A stretch of 64,000 bases of DNA from Luzula sylvatica (taxonomy: Eukaryota; Streptophyta; Magnoliopsida; Poales; Juncaceae). Where the stretch lies: the NCBI GenBank assembly GCA_946800325.1, contig OX326958.1:32161314-32225313 (forward strand). The letters are read 5' to 3'. Of this stretch, positions 52,248 to 63,000 are shown one piece after another. The first letter of the stretch is position 1; each line of letters opens with the position of its first letter. The position numbers and the translations under genes are program-made. The notes beneath the pieces were generated by a model. That model saw nothing but the letters and a program-made list of their open reading frames with translations, was not told the DNA's origin and did no database searches.

Positions 52248-53351
52248 TTATCCTCCTTCAAAATTAAACGAAGCACTAACATGGATCGCTACTTTTCGAC
52301 CGCCTCGAAATACTCCCTTTGAGATGTTGGAGATGAGAGAAATCGGCGCTTGTATCACTTGTTTTGCATATGTCGAAAGTGGCGGCAATATTTCCTCAAT
52401 CTTGCTTCGAATTTTTCGAATTGCTTCATCGCTTGGAGTTTGATGAAGAGGAGTTGTGAGAGGCGTGAGTGTCTCGATTGTATTTGATTTCCTTGATAAA
52501 TCTACACAAGGTGAATTTCTACCATGAGAAGCATCATAGTTCTTAATTGAATTTAAATTGATGATATATGGAAAGAATTCACCTTGGAGAATTGTAGATT
52601 TCTCTTCTTGCTTGTTTTCATCGATTGGAGTGATTTGAACCGTCTTTTGGAGAGTCGAATCCAATGACACCTTTTCTTCTTCAATGATCATTCCAATGCT
52701 TTCATCGAATCCCCCCATACTTGAACTCTTGTCGTTTTCAATCTCCACGATCTCCTCTTTTGAAAACTCGAGATGAGAGGTGGTTACTTCTTCTTGTTTC
52801 ATCTCATTCGAGGGATTACTTGTTTTTTCCATTATCTCTTTCATCATTGCCATCATTTCCTCCATCCATCTTTTTAATTCTTGGTTTGGATCTTCGTTTT
52901 GGGATTGAAATGGTGGTACTTGGCATTCAAATTCATGTTGAAATTCGAGTTCATTTTGAGGAAGTTCGTATATGGGGTTTGAGTACATGGTGTTTGAGTA
53001 GTTGTTAGCGGTTTCGGCATAGGATTGTGTCTCATAACCCCATGGGGATTCGTTTTCGTATTGGTGAGCTTTGTAGATGGGATTTTGATAAAGGGTCTCG
53101 GTGTGTGATTCATCGTTTTGATTTGAGGGTGAACTTGAGAGCCATCCGAGCCTTCGTTCTTCCATGGATTTTCGAGCTTCGTCTTCTTCTCTATCTTTCT
53201 TTTCTTCCATTTCTTCCCATTCTTGAAATTCTAATTTTTGTATTTCTAGCTCGTGAACCTCTTGATTTGTCATGGAGTCCGGATATCCTTTTGCGGCTCT
53301 ATCGAGACGTATCCACTCCCGAAGCGAAATTGGTTTTTCTTGATGATCCAT
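52248..53351 (-). CDS. Gag-position ORF of element 2, 367 aa
   Basis: This ORF starts about 135 nt after the PBS and aligns over its whole length with the 380-aa ORF of element 1. The N-terminal part (residues 33-68) is strongly charged and Glu-rich and longer than in element 1. A Tyr/Asn/Pro-rich part (88-129) has NPIYK and SNPIYE units. A Met/Glu-rich helix (about 157-176) follows, but the heptad-like stretch present in element 1 (about 157-197) is mostly missing, so the length differs by in-frame indels. The C-terminus keeps a basic patch (GGRKVA near 350-355). No CCHC knuckle or enzyme motif is seen. A structural or RNA-binding Gag-like role is inferred from position and from conservation in two diverged elements; other ORFs overlapping it on either strand are shadows. 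Confidence 0.7.
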   Translation of the reverse strand: MDHQEKPISLREWIRLDRAAKGYPDSMTNQEVHELEIQKLEFQEWEEMEEKKDREEDEARKSMEERRLGWLSSSPSNQNDESHTETLYQNPIYKAHQYENESPWGYETQSYAETANNYSNTMYSNPIYELPQNELEFQHEFECQVPPFQSQNEDPNQELKRWMEEMMAMMKEIMEKTSNPSNEMKQEEVTTSHLEFSKEEIVEIENDKSSSMGGFDESIGMIIEEEKVSLDSTLQKTVQITPIDENKQEEKSTILQGEFFPYIINLNSIKNYDASHGRNSPCVDLSRKSNTIETLTPLTTPLHQTPSDEAIRKIRSKIEEILPPLSTYAKQVIQAPISLISNISKGVFRGGRKVAIHVSASFNFEGG

Positions 53352-53485
53352 CTTGCTCCACTTCTTGTACCTTGCAAGAATAGAAAAATTTCGAAATTAG
53401 TGAAATATCAAGTTCAAATGTATCAAATCTATTAAAAATATCACTCTAGATTGCAAGTTTGATTCAAAATTTGACTTAAACATTA
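53352..53485 (-). other. Untranslated leader of element 2
   Basis: It is nearly identical to 2060-2193 of element 1 over about 125 nt, with substitutions such as actcgag/actctag and attagaaat/attaaaaat. The conservation is sharply higher than in the LTR that follows, which suggests a selected cis signal or recent recombination. Confidence 0.5.
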
Positions 53486-53504
53486 CTCCCCGGCAGCGGC
53501 GCCA
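53486..53504 (-). promoter_or_regulatory. Primer-binding site, tRNA-Asp type (element 2)
   Basis: Minus-strand TGGCGCCGCTGCCGGGGAG, identical to that of element 1 and two bases from the LTR end at 53507. One mismatch to plant tRNA-Asp(GTC) as remembered. Confidence 0.85.
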
Positions 53505-53689
53505 TTTGATGAGCGGGTTTTTTTTTGGCGTGTAAAATTATCGTTGTATTCGAAAACCCGATTCAATCAACAAGTGTGAAAATATATGTGTATAGTGAAA
53601 AATATGAAAGTTCGTTCCACGAGGAGTATATGCGTCAAATAATGAATCAAAACAAGCAAGAAAAAGGCAGGAACTTTTCCAGAAATATG

Positions 53690-54028
53690 TCCGTTACAAC
53701 GAAGTTATTGTCCGTTATAACGGACTAGAGTGATGATCTTGGTTCTGAAAATTGGACACTAGTCCGTTGTAACGGAGTATCTATCCGTTGCAACGAAAAT
53801 GGAGTTTCGTTACAACGGAATGAAGGTCCGTTACGACGGATTGGTGAATCCGTTACAACGGAACAAGTTGCGTTACAACGGACTGTGTGTTAAGGTTTTG
53901 ACTGAAGGAATCCACACTAGTCCGTTACAACGGAGCAAGTTGCGTTATAACGGAGTTCAACAAACTGAAATGAACAAGGACTAACGATAGGTCCGTTGTA
54001 ACGGATGGTGAACTTCCGTTATAACGGA
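53690..54028. repeat. Cluster of 12 inverted CCGTT/AACGG repeats in the 5' LTR
   Basis: The same 12 copies as at 48739-49077, shifted by 4,951. In the 5' LTR they lie downstream of the TATA box and upstream of the PBS, so they would be transcribed into the 5' part of the RNA, where they could fold as a series of short hairpins. Confidence 0.85.
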
Positions 54029-54743
54029 CTATCTCCTGGATTGGGAATTTGTTATTTTTATTAGGGATTTGGTTTGTGAATGTTTGATGAGTTAATTAGG
54101 GGCTGAAAAGCAAGTAAAAAGAGAGCAACAAAAGAACACAAAGAGAGCAAAAGATCGAATGCAAGAACAAAGATTTAGAACAAAGGAACTAGATTCAACA
54201 CAATCTTTAACTTCTTTACACAAATCCAATTTCGAATTTAAACTACAAGAATTACAAGAAAGGAAAGAAAACACCTAGAGAGATGAAGAAAGCTTCGAGT
54301 CTCGTCTTGGATGCCTTCTCCGTTGCTTGAGATGCTAGAAAGCTAGTCGCCTCACACAACGTTTCCTTTCGTACCGATCCACTCGCCAATCGAAGAAAGC
54401 TCCGTACCGGTTGAGTGAACTCGAGATTGCAAGAAGTCCAATTGGAAGAAAGCTCCCGAGTGGAATAGCGAATGCTCGACTCCTTGCTTGCGTGGATTCG
54501 GATGAAGAAAGCTCCACCTCAATCCTAGCAACTCGATCTTCGTCGAAGTGTAAACCGATTCTCCGAATGAAGTAAGCTTCTATTCGGGAATCGATCTTAG
54601 AGAATTATCGTTCGTTTTGCAATTCTTGCTTGTTCTTGGCAGTTCTTGCGAGTTCTTGAAAGATTCTTGGACTTGCTAAGAGGGAGAGAAAGTGCTCCGA
54701 AGAGCGGGGGAGAGGGGACCTCAACTCTTGGCCCTTTTGGTCT

Positions 54744-54751
54744 TATTTATA
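54744..54751 (-). promoter_or_regulatory. TATA box driving element 2
   Basis: Minus-strand TATAAATA in the 5' LTR. Transcription should begin near 54715, just before the GC-rich block gtgctccgaagagcggggga shared with LTR 1. Confidence 0.65.
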
Positions 54752-55161
54752 GCACTCACGGAGTCTTCTTATTGGTCAGAGTTGGTGGAGAGGATTGGGG
54801 GTAATGAAGTAATTTCCACCAAAGGTAGGTGGGAAGGATAAGGGCTAAGGATTGAGTGGTTTTCGTGTGGACTTTTGTGTAAGTCTTTATCATGATGATT
54901 GTTTGCCTCCCGTCTCATTCATGTACCGAATATATCGGTACAATATATCGTTTTCATTCCTCTTGACGTGTTGGAGACAACTACAGTTTCCAAATTCCCA
55001 GAATTTCCTTCTAAAACCTGTAATTAATCAATAAAACACACTTAGTGAAGAAATATTCTTGTTATCTCAAATATGAACAATTGTATATATAAAGTTGTGA
55101 TTCAAAAGGGCTAAAATCCCCAAATTAGATATCAAAAAGGTGCTTTATTTTCCTCATATCA

Positions 55162-55166
55162 GTGGA
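55162..55166. other. Target-site duplication, right copy (gtgga)
   Basis: Direct repeat of 48551-48555, immediately after the TATCA end of the LTR. Confidence 0.85.
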
Positions 55167-56694
55167 GTTCAAATAACGTGTTTTGAGATCATTTGTGTCG
55201 TATCTTTTACTACATAACTTTTCACCAAATTTCACAAACACTAAGAAAGTTTGTTTTTCGATTCAAAACAAGATTTTAACGCTTTGAGGAGTTCAAATAA
55301 CGTGTTTTTAGATCATTTGTATCGTATCTTTTACAACATAACTTTTCACCGAATTTCACAAACACTAAGAAAGTTTGTTTTTCGATTAAAAACAAGATTT
55401 TAACGTTTTGATGATTTCAATTAACGTGTTTTTAGATCATTTGTATCGTATCTTTTACTACATAACTTTTCACCAAATTTCACAAACACTAAGAAAGTTT
55501 GTTTTTCGATTCAAAACAAGATTTTTGCGCGTTGTGGAGTTCAAATAACGTGTTTTGAGATCATTTGTATCGTATCTTTTACTACATAACTTTTCACCAA
55601 ATTTCACAAACACTAAGAAAGTATGTTTTTCGATTCAAAACAAGATTTTAACGCTTTGTGGAGTTCAAATAACGTGTTCTGAGATCATTTGTATCGTATC
55701 TTTTACTACATAACTTTTCACCAAATTTCACAAACACTAAGAAAGTTTGTTTTTCGATTCAAAACAAGATATTAACGCTTTGAGGAGTTCAAATAACGTG
55801 TTATTAGATCATTTGTATCGTATCTTTTGAGTACATAACTTTTCACCAAATTTCACAAACACTAAGAAAGTCTGTTTTCCGATTCAAAACAAGATTTTAA
55901 CGCTTTGAGGAGCTCAAATAACGTGTTTTGAGATCATTTGTATCGTATCTTTTACTACATAACTTTTCACCAAATTTCACAAACACTAAGAAAGTCTGTT
56001 TTTCGATACAAAACAAGATTTTAACGCTTTGAGGAGTTCAAATAACGTGTTTTGAGATTATTTGTATCGTAACTTTTAACTACATAACTTTTCACCACAT
56101 TTCACAAACACTAAGAAAGTTTGTTTTTCGATTCAAAACAAGATTTTAACGCTTTGTGGAGTTCAAATAACGTGTTTTCAGATCATTTGTGTCGTACCTT
56201 TTACTACATAACTTTTCACCAAATTTCACAAACACTAAGAAAGTTTGTTTTTCGATTCAAAACAAGATTTTAACGCTTTGAGGAGTTCAAATAACGTGTT
56301 TTTAGATCATTTGTATCGTATCTTTTACTACATAACTTTTCACCGAATTTCACAAACACTAAGAAAGTTTGTTTTTCGATTCAAAACAAGATTTTAACGC
56401 TTTGTGGAGTTCAAATAACGTGTTTTGAGATCATTTGTATCGTATCTTTTACTACATAAATTTTCACCAAATTTCACAAACACTAAGAAAGTTTGTTTTT
56501 CGATTCAAAACAAGATTTTAGCGCTTTGTGGAGTTCAAATAACGTGTTTTTAGATCATTTGTATCGTATCTTTTACTACATAACTTTTCACCAAATTTCA
56601 CAAACACTAAGAAAGTTTGTTTTTCGATTCAAAACAAGATTTTAACGCTTTGTGGAGTTCAAATAACGTGTTTTGAGATCATTTGTATCGTATC

Positions 56695-58682
56695 TTTTGA
56701 GTACATAACTTTTCACCAAATTTCACAAACACTAAGAAAGTCTGTTTTCCGATTCAAAACAAGATTTTAACGCTTTGAGGAGCTCAAATAACGTGTTTTG
56801 AGATCATTTGTATCGTATCTTTTACTACATAACTTTTCACCAAATTTCACAAACACTAAGAAAGTTTGTTTTTCGATACAAAACAAGATTTTAACGCTTT
56901 GTGGAGTTCAAATAACGTGTTTTGAGATCATTTGTATCGTATCTTTTACTACATAAATTTTCACCAAATTTCACAAACACTAAGAAAGTTTGTTTTTCGA
57001 TTCAAAACAAGATTTTAGCGCTTTGTGGAGTTCAAATAACGTGTTTTGAGATCATTTGTATCGTATCTTTTACTACATAACTTTTCACCAAATTTCACAA
57101 ACACTAAGAAAGTTTGTTTTTCGATTCAAAACAAGATTTTAACGCTTTGTGGAGTTCAAATAACGTGTTTTGAGATCATTTGTATCGTATCTTTTGAGTA
57201 CATAACTTTTCACCAAATTTCACAAACACTAAGAAAGTCTGTTTTCCGATTCAAAACAAGATTTTAACGCTTTGAGGAGTTCAAATAACGTGTTTTTAGA
57301 TCATTTGTATCGTATCTTTTACTACATAACTTTTCACCAAATTTCACAAACACTAAGAAAGTTTGTTTTTCGATTCAAAACAAGATTTTAACGCTTTGTG
57401 GAGTTCAAATAACGTGTTTTGAGATCATTTGTGTCGTACCTTTTACTACATAACTTTTCACCAAATTTCACAAACACTAAGAAAGTTTGTTTTTCGATTC
57501 AAAACAAGATTTTAACGCTTTGAGGAGTTCAAATAACGTGTTTTTAGATCATTTGTATCGTATCTTTTACTACATAACTTTTCACCGAATTTCACAAACA
57601 CTAAGAAAGTTTGTTTTTCGATTCAAAACAAGATTTTAACGCTTTGTGGAGTTCAAATAACGTGTTTTGAGATCATTTGTATCGTATCTTTTGAGTACAT
57701 AACTTTTCACCAAATTTCACAAACACTAAGAAAGTCTGTTTTCCGATTCAAAACAAGATTTTAACGCTTTGAGGAGCTCAAATAACGTGTTTTGAGATCA
57801 TTTGTATCGTATCTTTTACTACATAACTTTTCACCAAATTTCACAAACACTAAGAAAGTTTGTTTTTCGATACAAAACAAGATTTTAACGCTTTGTGGAG
57901 TTCAAATAACGTGTTTTGAGATCATTTGTATCGTATCTTTTACTACATAAATTTTCACCAAATTTCACAAACACTAAGAAAGTTTGTTTTTCGATTCAAA
58001 ACAAGATTTTAGCGCTTTGTGGAGTTCAAATAACGTGTTTTGAGATCATTTGTATCGTATCTTTTACTACATAACTTTTCACCAAATTTCACAAACACTA
58101 AGAAAGTTTGTTTTTCGATTCAAAACAAGATTTTAACGCTTTGTGGAGTTCAAATAACGTGTTTTGAGATCATTTGTATCGTATCTTTTGAGTACATAAC
58201 TTTTCACCAAATTTCACAAACACTAAGAAAGTCTGTTTTCCGATTCAAAACAAGATTTTAACGCTTTGAGGAGTTCAAATAACGTGTTTTTAGATCATTT
58301 GTATCGTATCTTTTACTACATAACTTTTCACCAAATTTCACAAACACTAAGAAAGTTTGTTTTTCGATTCAAAACAAGATTTTAACGCTTTGTGGAGTTC
58401 AAATAACGTGTTTTGAGATCATTTGTGTCGTACCTTTTACTACATAACTTTTCACCAAATTTCACAAACACTAAGAAAGTTTGTTTTTCGATTCAAAACA
58501 AGATTTTAACGCTTTGAGGAGTTCAAATAACGTGTTTTTAGATCATTTGTATCGTATCTTTTACTACATAACTTTTCACCGAATTTCACAAACACTAAGA
58601 AAGTTTGTTTTTCGATTCAAAACAAGATTTTAACGCTTTGTGGAGTTCAAATAACGTGTTTTGAGATCATTTGTATCGTATC
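56695..58682 (+). repeat. Tandem 8-monomer duplication (994 bp)
   Basis: ttttgagtac at 56695/57689 and the second marker set at 57046/58040 are 994 bp apart (8 x 124 plus two 125-bp monomers). Confidence 0.75.
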
Positions 58683-60085
58683 TTTTACTACATAAATTTT
58701 CACCAAATTTCACAAACACTAAGAAAGTTTGTTTTTCGATTCAAAACAAGATTTTAGCGCTTTGTGGAGTTCAAATAACGTGTTTTTAGATCATTTGTAT
58801 CGTATCTTTTACTACATAACTTTTCACCAAATTTCACAAACACTAAGAAAGTTTGTTTTTCGATTCAAAACAAGATTTTAACGCCTTGTGGAGTTCAAAT
58901 AACGTGTTTTGAGATCATTTGTATCGTATCGTTTGAGTACATAACTTTTCACCAAATTTCACAAACACTAAGAAAGTTTGTTTTTCGATACAAAACAAGA
59001 TTTTAACGCTTTGTGGAGTTCAAATAACGTGTTTTGAGATCATTTGTATCGTATCTTTTACTACATAAATTTTCACCAAATTTCACAAACACTAAGAAAG
59101 TTTGTTTTTCGATTCAAAACAAGATTTTAGCGCTTTGTGGAGTTCAAATAACGTGTTTTGAGATCATTTGTATGGTATCTTTTACTACATAACTTTTCAC
59201 CAAATTTCACAAACACTAAGAAAGTTTGTTTTTCGATTCAAAACAAGATTTTAACGCTTTGTGGAGTTCAAATAACGTGTTTTGAGATCATTTGTATCGT
59301 ATCTTTTGAGTACATAACTTTTCACCAAATTTCACAAACACTAAGAAAGTCTGTTTTCCGATTCAAAACAAGATTTTAACGCTTTGAGGAGTTCAAATAA
59401 CGTGTTTTTAGATCATTTGTATCGTATCTTTTACTACATAACTTTTCACCAAATTTCACAAACACTAAGAAAGTTTGTTTTTCGAATCAAAACAAGATTT
59501 TAACGCTTTGTGGAGTTCAAATAACGTGTTTTGAGATCATTTGTGTCGTACCTTTTACTACATAACTTTTCACCAAATTTCACAAACACTAAGAAAGTTT
59601 GTTTTTCGATTCAAAACAAGATTTTAACGCTTTGAGGAGTTCAAATAACGTGTTTTTAGATCATTTGTATCGTATCTTTTACTACATAACTTTTCACCGA
59701 ATTTCACAAACACTAAGAAAGTTTGTTTTTCGATTCAAAACAAGATTTTAACGCTTTGTGGAGTTCAAATAACGTGTTTTGAGATCATTTGTATCGTATC
59801 TTTTACTACATAAATTTTCACCAAATTTCAAAAACACTAAGAAAGTTTGTTTTTCGATTCAAAACAAGATTTTAGCGCTTTGTGGAGTTCAAATAACGTG
59901 TTTTTAGATCATTTGTATCGTATCTTTTACTACATAACTTTTCACCAAATTTCACAAACACTAAGAAAGTTTGTTTTTCGATTCAAAACAAGATTTTAAC
60001 GCCTTGTGGAGTTCAAATAACGTGTTTTGAGATCATTTGTATCGTATCTTTTGAGTACATAACTTTTCACCAAATTTCACAAACA
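57850..60085 (+). repeat. Tandem 9-monomer duplication (1,118 bp)
   Basis: ttttgagtac at 58186/59304 and the rare acgccttgtg at 58881/59999 are 1,118 bp apart. It overlaps the 994-bp duplication, so the two events are nested. Limits are approximate. Confidence 0.7.
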
Positions 60086-63000
60086 CTAAGAAAGTTTGTT
60101 TTTCGATACAAAACAAGATTTTAACGCTTTGTGGAGTTCAAATAACGTGTTTTGAGATCATTTGTATCGTATCTTTTACTACATAAATTTTCACCAAATT
60201 TCACAAACACTAAGAAAGTTTGTTTTTCGATTCAAAACAAGATTTTAGCGCTTTGTGGAGTTCAAATAACGTGTTTTTAGATCATTTGTATCGTACCTTT
60301 TACTAAATAACTTTTCACCAAATTTCACATACACTAAGAAAGTTTGTTTTTCGATTCAAAACAAGATTTTAACGCTTTGTCGAGTTCAAATAACGTGTTC
60401 TGAGATCATTTGTATCGTATCTTTTACTACATAACTTTTCACCAAATTTCACAAATACTAAGAAAGTTTGTTTTTCGATTCAAAACAAGATTTTAACGCT
60501 TTGTGGAGTTCAAATAACGTGTTTTAGATCATTTGTATCGTATCTTTTACTACATAACTTTTCACCAAATTTCACAAACACTAAGAAAGTTTGTTTTTCG
60601 ATTCAAAACAAGATTTTTGCGCTTTGTGGAGTTCAAATAACTTGTTTTGAGATCATTTGTATCGTATCTTTTACTACATAACTTTTCACCAAATTTCACA
60701 AACACTAAGAAAGTTTGTTTTTCGATTCAAAACAAGATTTTAAAGCTTTGTGGAGTTCAAATAACGTGTTCTGAGATCATTTGTATCGTATCTTTTACTA
60801 CATAACTTTTCACCAAATTTCACAAACACTAAGAAAGTTTGTTTTTCGATTCAAAACAAGATTTTAACGCTTTGTGGAGTTCAAATAACGTGTTCTGAGA
60901 TCATTTGTATGGTATCTTTTACTACATAAATTTTCACCAAATTTCACAAACACTAAGAAAGTTTGTTTTTCGATTCAAAACAAGATTTTAGCGCTTTGTG
61001 GAGTTCAAATAACGTGTTTTTAGATCATTTGTATCGTATCTTTTACTACATAACTTTTCACCAAATTTCACAAACACTTAGAAAGTTTGTTTTTCGATTC
61101 AAAACAAGATTTTAACGCTTTGTGGAGTTCAAATAACGTGTTTTGAGATCATTTGTGTCGTATCTTTTACTACATAACTTTTCACCAAATTTCACAAACA
61201 CTAAGAAAGTTTGTTTTTCGATTCAAAACAAGATTTTAACGCTTTGAGGAGTTCAAATAACGTGTTTTTAGATCATTTGTATCGTATCTTTTACAACATA
61301 ACTTTTCACCGAATTTCACAAACACTAAGAAAGTTTGTTTTTCGATTAAAAACAAGATTTTAACGTTTTGATGATTTCAATTAGCGTGTTTTTAGATCAT
61401 TTGTATCGTATCTTTTACTACATAACTTTTCACCAAATTTCACAAACACTAAGAAAGTTTGTTTTTCGATTCAAAACAAGATTTTTGCGCTTTGTGGAGT
61501 TCAAATAACGTGTTTTGAGATCATTTGTATCGTATCTTTTACTACATAACTTTTCACCAAATTTCACAAACACTAAGAAAGTATGTTTTTCGATTCAAAA
61601 CAAGATTTTAACGCTTTGTGGAGTTCAAATAACGTGTTCTGAGATCATTTGTATCGTATCTTTTACTACATAACTTTTCACCAAATTTCACAAACACTAA
61701 GAAAGTTTGTTTTTCGATTCAAAACAAGATTTTAACGCTTTGAGGAGTTCAAATAACGTGTTATTAGATCATTTGTATCGTATCTTTTGAGTACATAACT
61801 TTTCACCAAATTTCACAAACACTAAGAAAGTCTGTTTTCCGATTCAAAACAAGATTTTAACGCTTTGAGGAGCTCAAATAACGTGTTTTGAGATCATTTG
61901 TATCGTATCTTTTACTACATAACTTTTCACCAAATTTCACAAACACTAAGAAAGTCTGTTTTTCGATACAAAACAAGATTTTAACGCTTTGAGGAGTTCA
62001 AATAACGTGTTTTGAGATTATTTGTATCGTAACTTTTAACTACATAACTTTTCACCACATTTCACAAACACTAAGAAAGTTTGTTTTTCGATTCAAAACA
62101 AGATTTTAACGCTTTGTGGAGTTCAAATAACGTGTTTTGAGATCATTTGTGTCGTACCTTTTACTACATAACTTTTCACCAAATTTCACAAACACAAAGA
62201 AAGTTTGTTTTTCGATTCAAAACAAGATTTTAACGCTTTGAGGAGTTCAAATAACGTGTTTTTAGATCATTTGTATCGTATCTTTTACTACATAACTTTT
62301 CACCAAATTTCACAAACACTAAGAAAGTTTGTTTTTCGATTCAAAACAAGATTTTAACGCTTTGTGGAGTTCAAATAACGTATTTTGAGATCATTTGTGT
62401 CGTACCTTTTACTACATAACTTTTCACCAAATTTCACAAACACTAAGAAAGTTTGTTTTTCGATTCAAAACAAGATTTTAACGCTTTGAGGAGTTCAAAT
62501 AACGTGTTTTTAGATCATTTGTATCGTATCTTTTACTACATAACTTTTCACCGAATTTCACAAACACTAAGAAAGTTTGTTTTTCGATTCAAAACAAGAT
62601 TTTAACGCTTTGTGGAGTTCAAATAACGTGTTTTGAGATCATTTGTATCGTATCTTTTACTACATAAATTTTCACCAAATTTCACAAACACTAAGAAAGT
62701 TTGTTTTTCGATTCAAAACAAGATTTTAGCGCTTTGTGGAGTTCAAATAACGTGTTTTTAGATCATTTGTATCGTATCTTTTAGTACATAACTTTTCACC
62801 AAATTTCACAAACACTAAGAAAGGTTGTTTTTCGATTCAAAACAAGATTTTAACGCTTTGTGGAGTTCAAATAACGTGTTTTGAGATCATTTGTGTCGTA
62901 TCTTTTACTACATAACTTTTCACCAAATTTCACAAACACTAAGAAAGTTTGTTTTTCGATTCAAAACAAGATTTTAACGCTTTGAGGAGTTCAAATAACG

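Larger units (their letters stand above)
48556..55161 (-). mobile_element. Retroelement 2: complete non-autonomous Ty3/gypsy-type LTR retrotransposon (6,606 bp)
   Basis: Both LTRs (48556-50210 and 53507-55161), a 5-bp target-site duplication, a PBS and a PPT are present. The internal region is only 3,296 bp and holds a 367-aa gag-position ORF, then a fragment matching the integrase C-terminal end, then non-coding DNA. Protease, reverse transcriptase, RNase H and the integrase core are absent, so it must be mobilised in trans. The tRNA-Asp-type PBS, long LTRs and the form of the integrase tail point to the Athila/Tat group of plant gypsy elements (inference from memory). No difference between the LTRs was found on reading, so the insertion is recent. 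Confidence 0.9.
53507..55161 (-). repeat. 5' LTR of element 2 (1,655 bp)
   Basis: It has TG...CA ends and the same sequence as 48556-50210 on reading. It is placed upstream in the element's orientation by the PBS at 53486-53504. It carries the promoter that should drive the element. Confidence 0.9.

Noticed and set aside
52721..53435. Several + and minus ORFs overlapping the 367-aa ORF
   Set aside because: They are shadows in other frames; only the minus 52248-53351 frame aligns with the ORF of element 1 and starts after the PBS.
48574..55034. Short ORFs in the LTRs of element 2 (such as 48574-48777, 48848-49033, 49901-50083 and their partners 4,951 bp further)
   Set aside because: They lie in LTR promoter and leader sequence, run on both strands, and one is made up of the CCGTT/AACGG repeats. 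Identity between copies follows from LTR identity.
6387..59379. Recurrent 61- and 73-aa ORFs in the satellite (for example 6387, 9487, 14200, 27105, 28596, 32443, 36290, 57046, 58040, 59158)
   Set aside because: They are chance open frames through two or so monomers, repeated because the satellite is repeated. Period 124 is not a multiple of 3, no domain is seen, and their positions only mark HOR copies.
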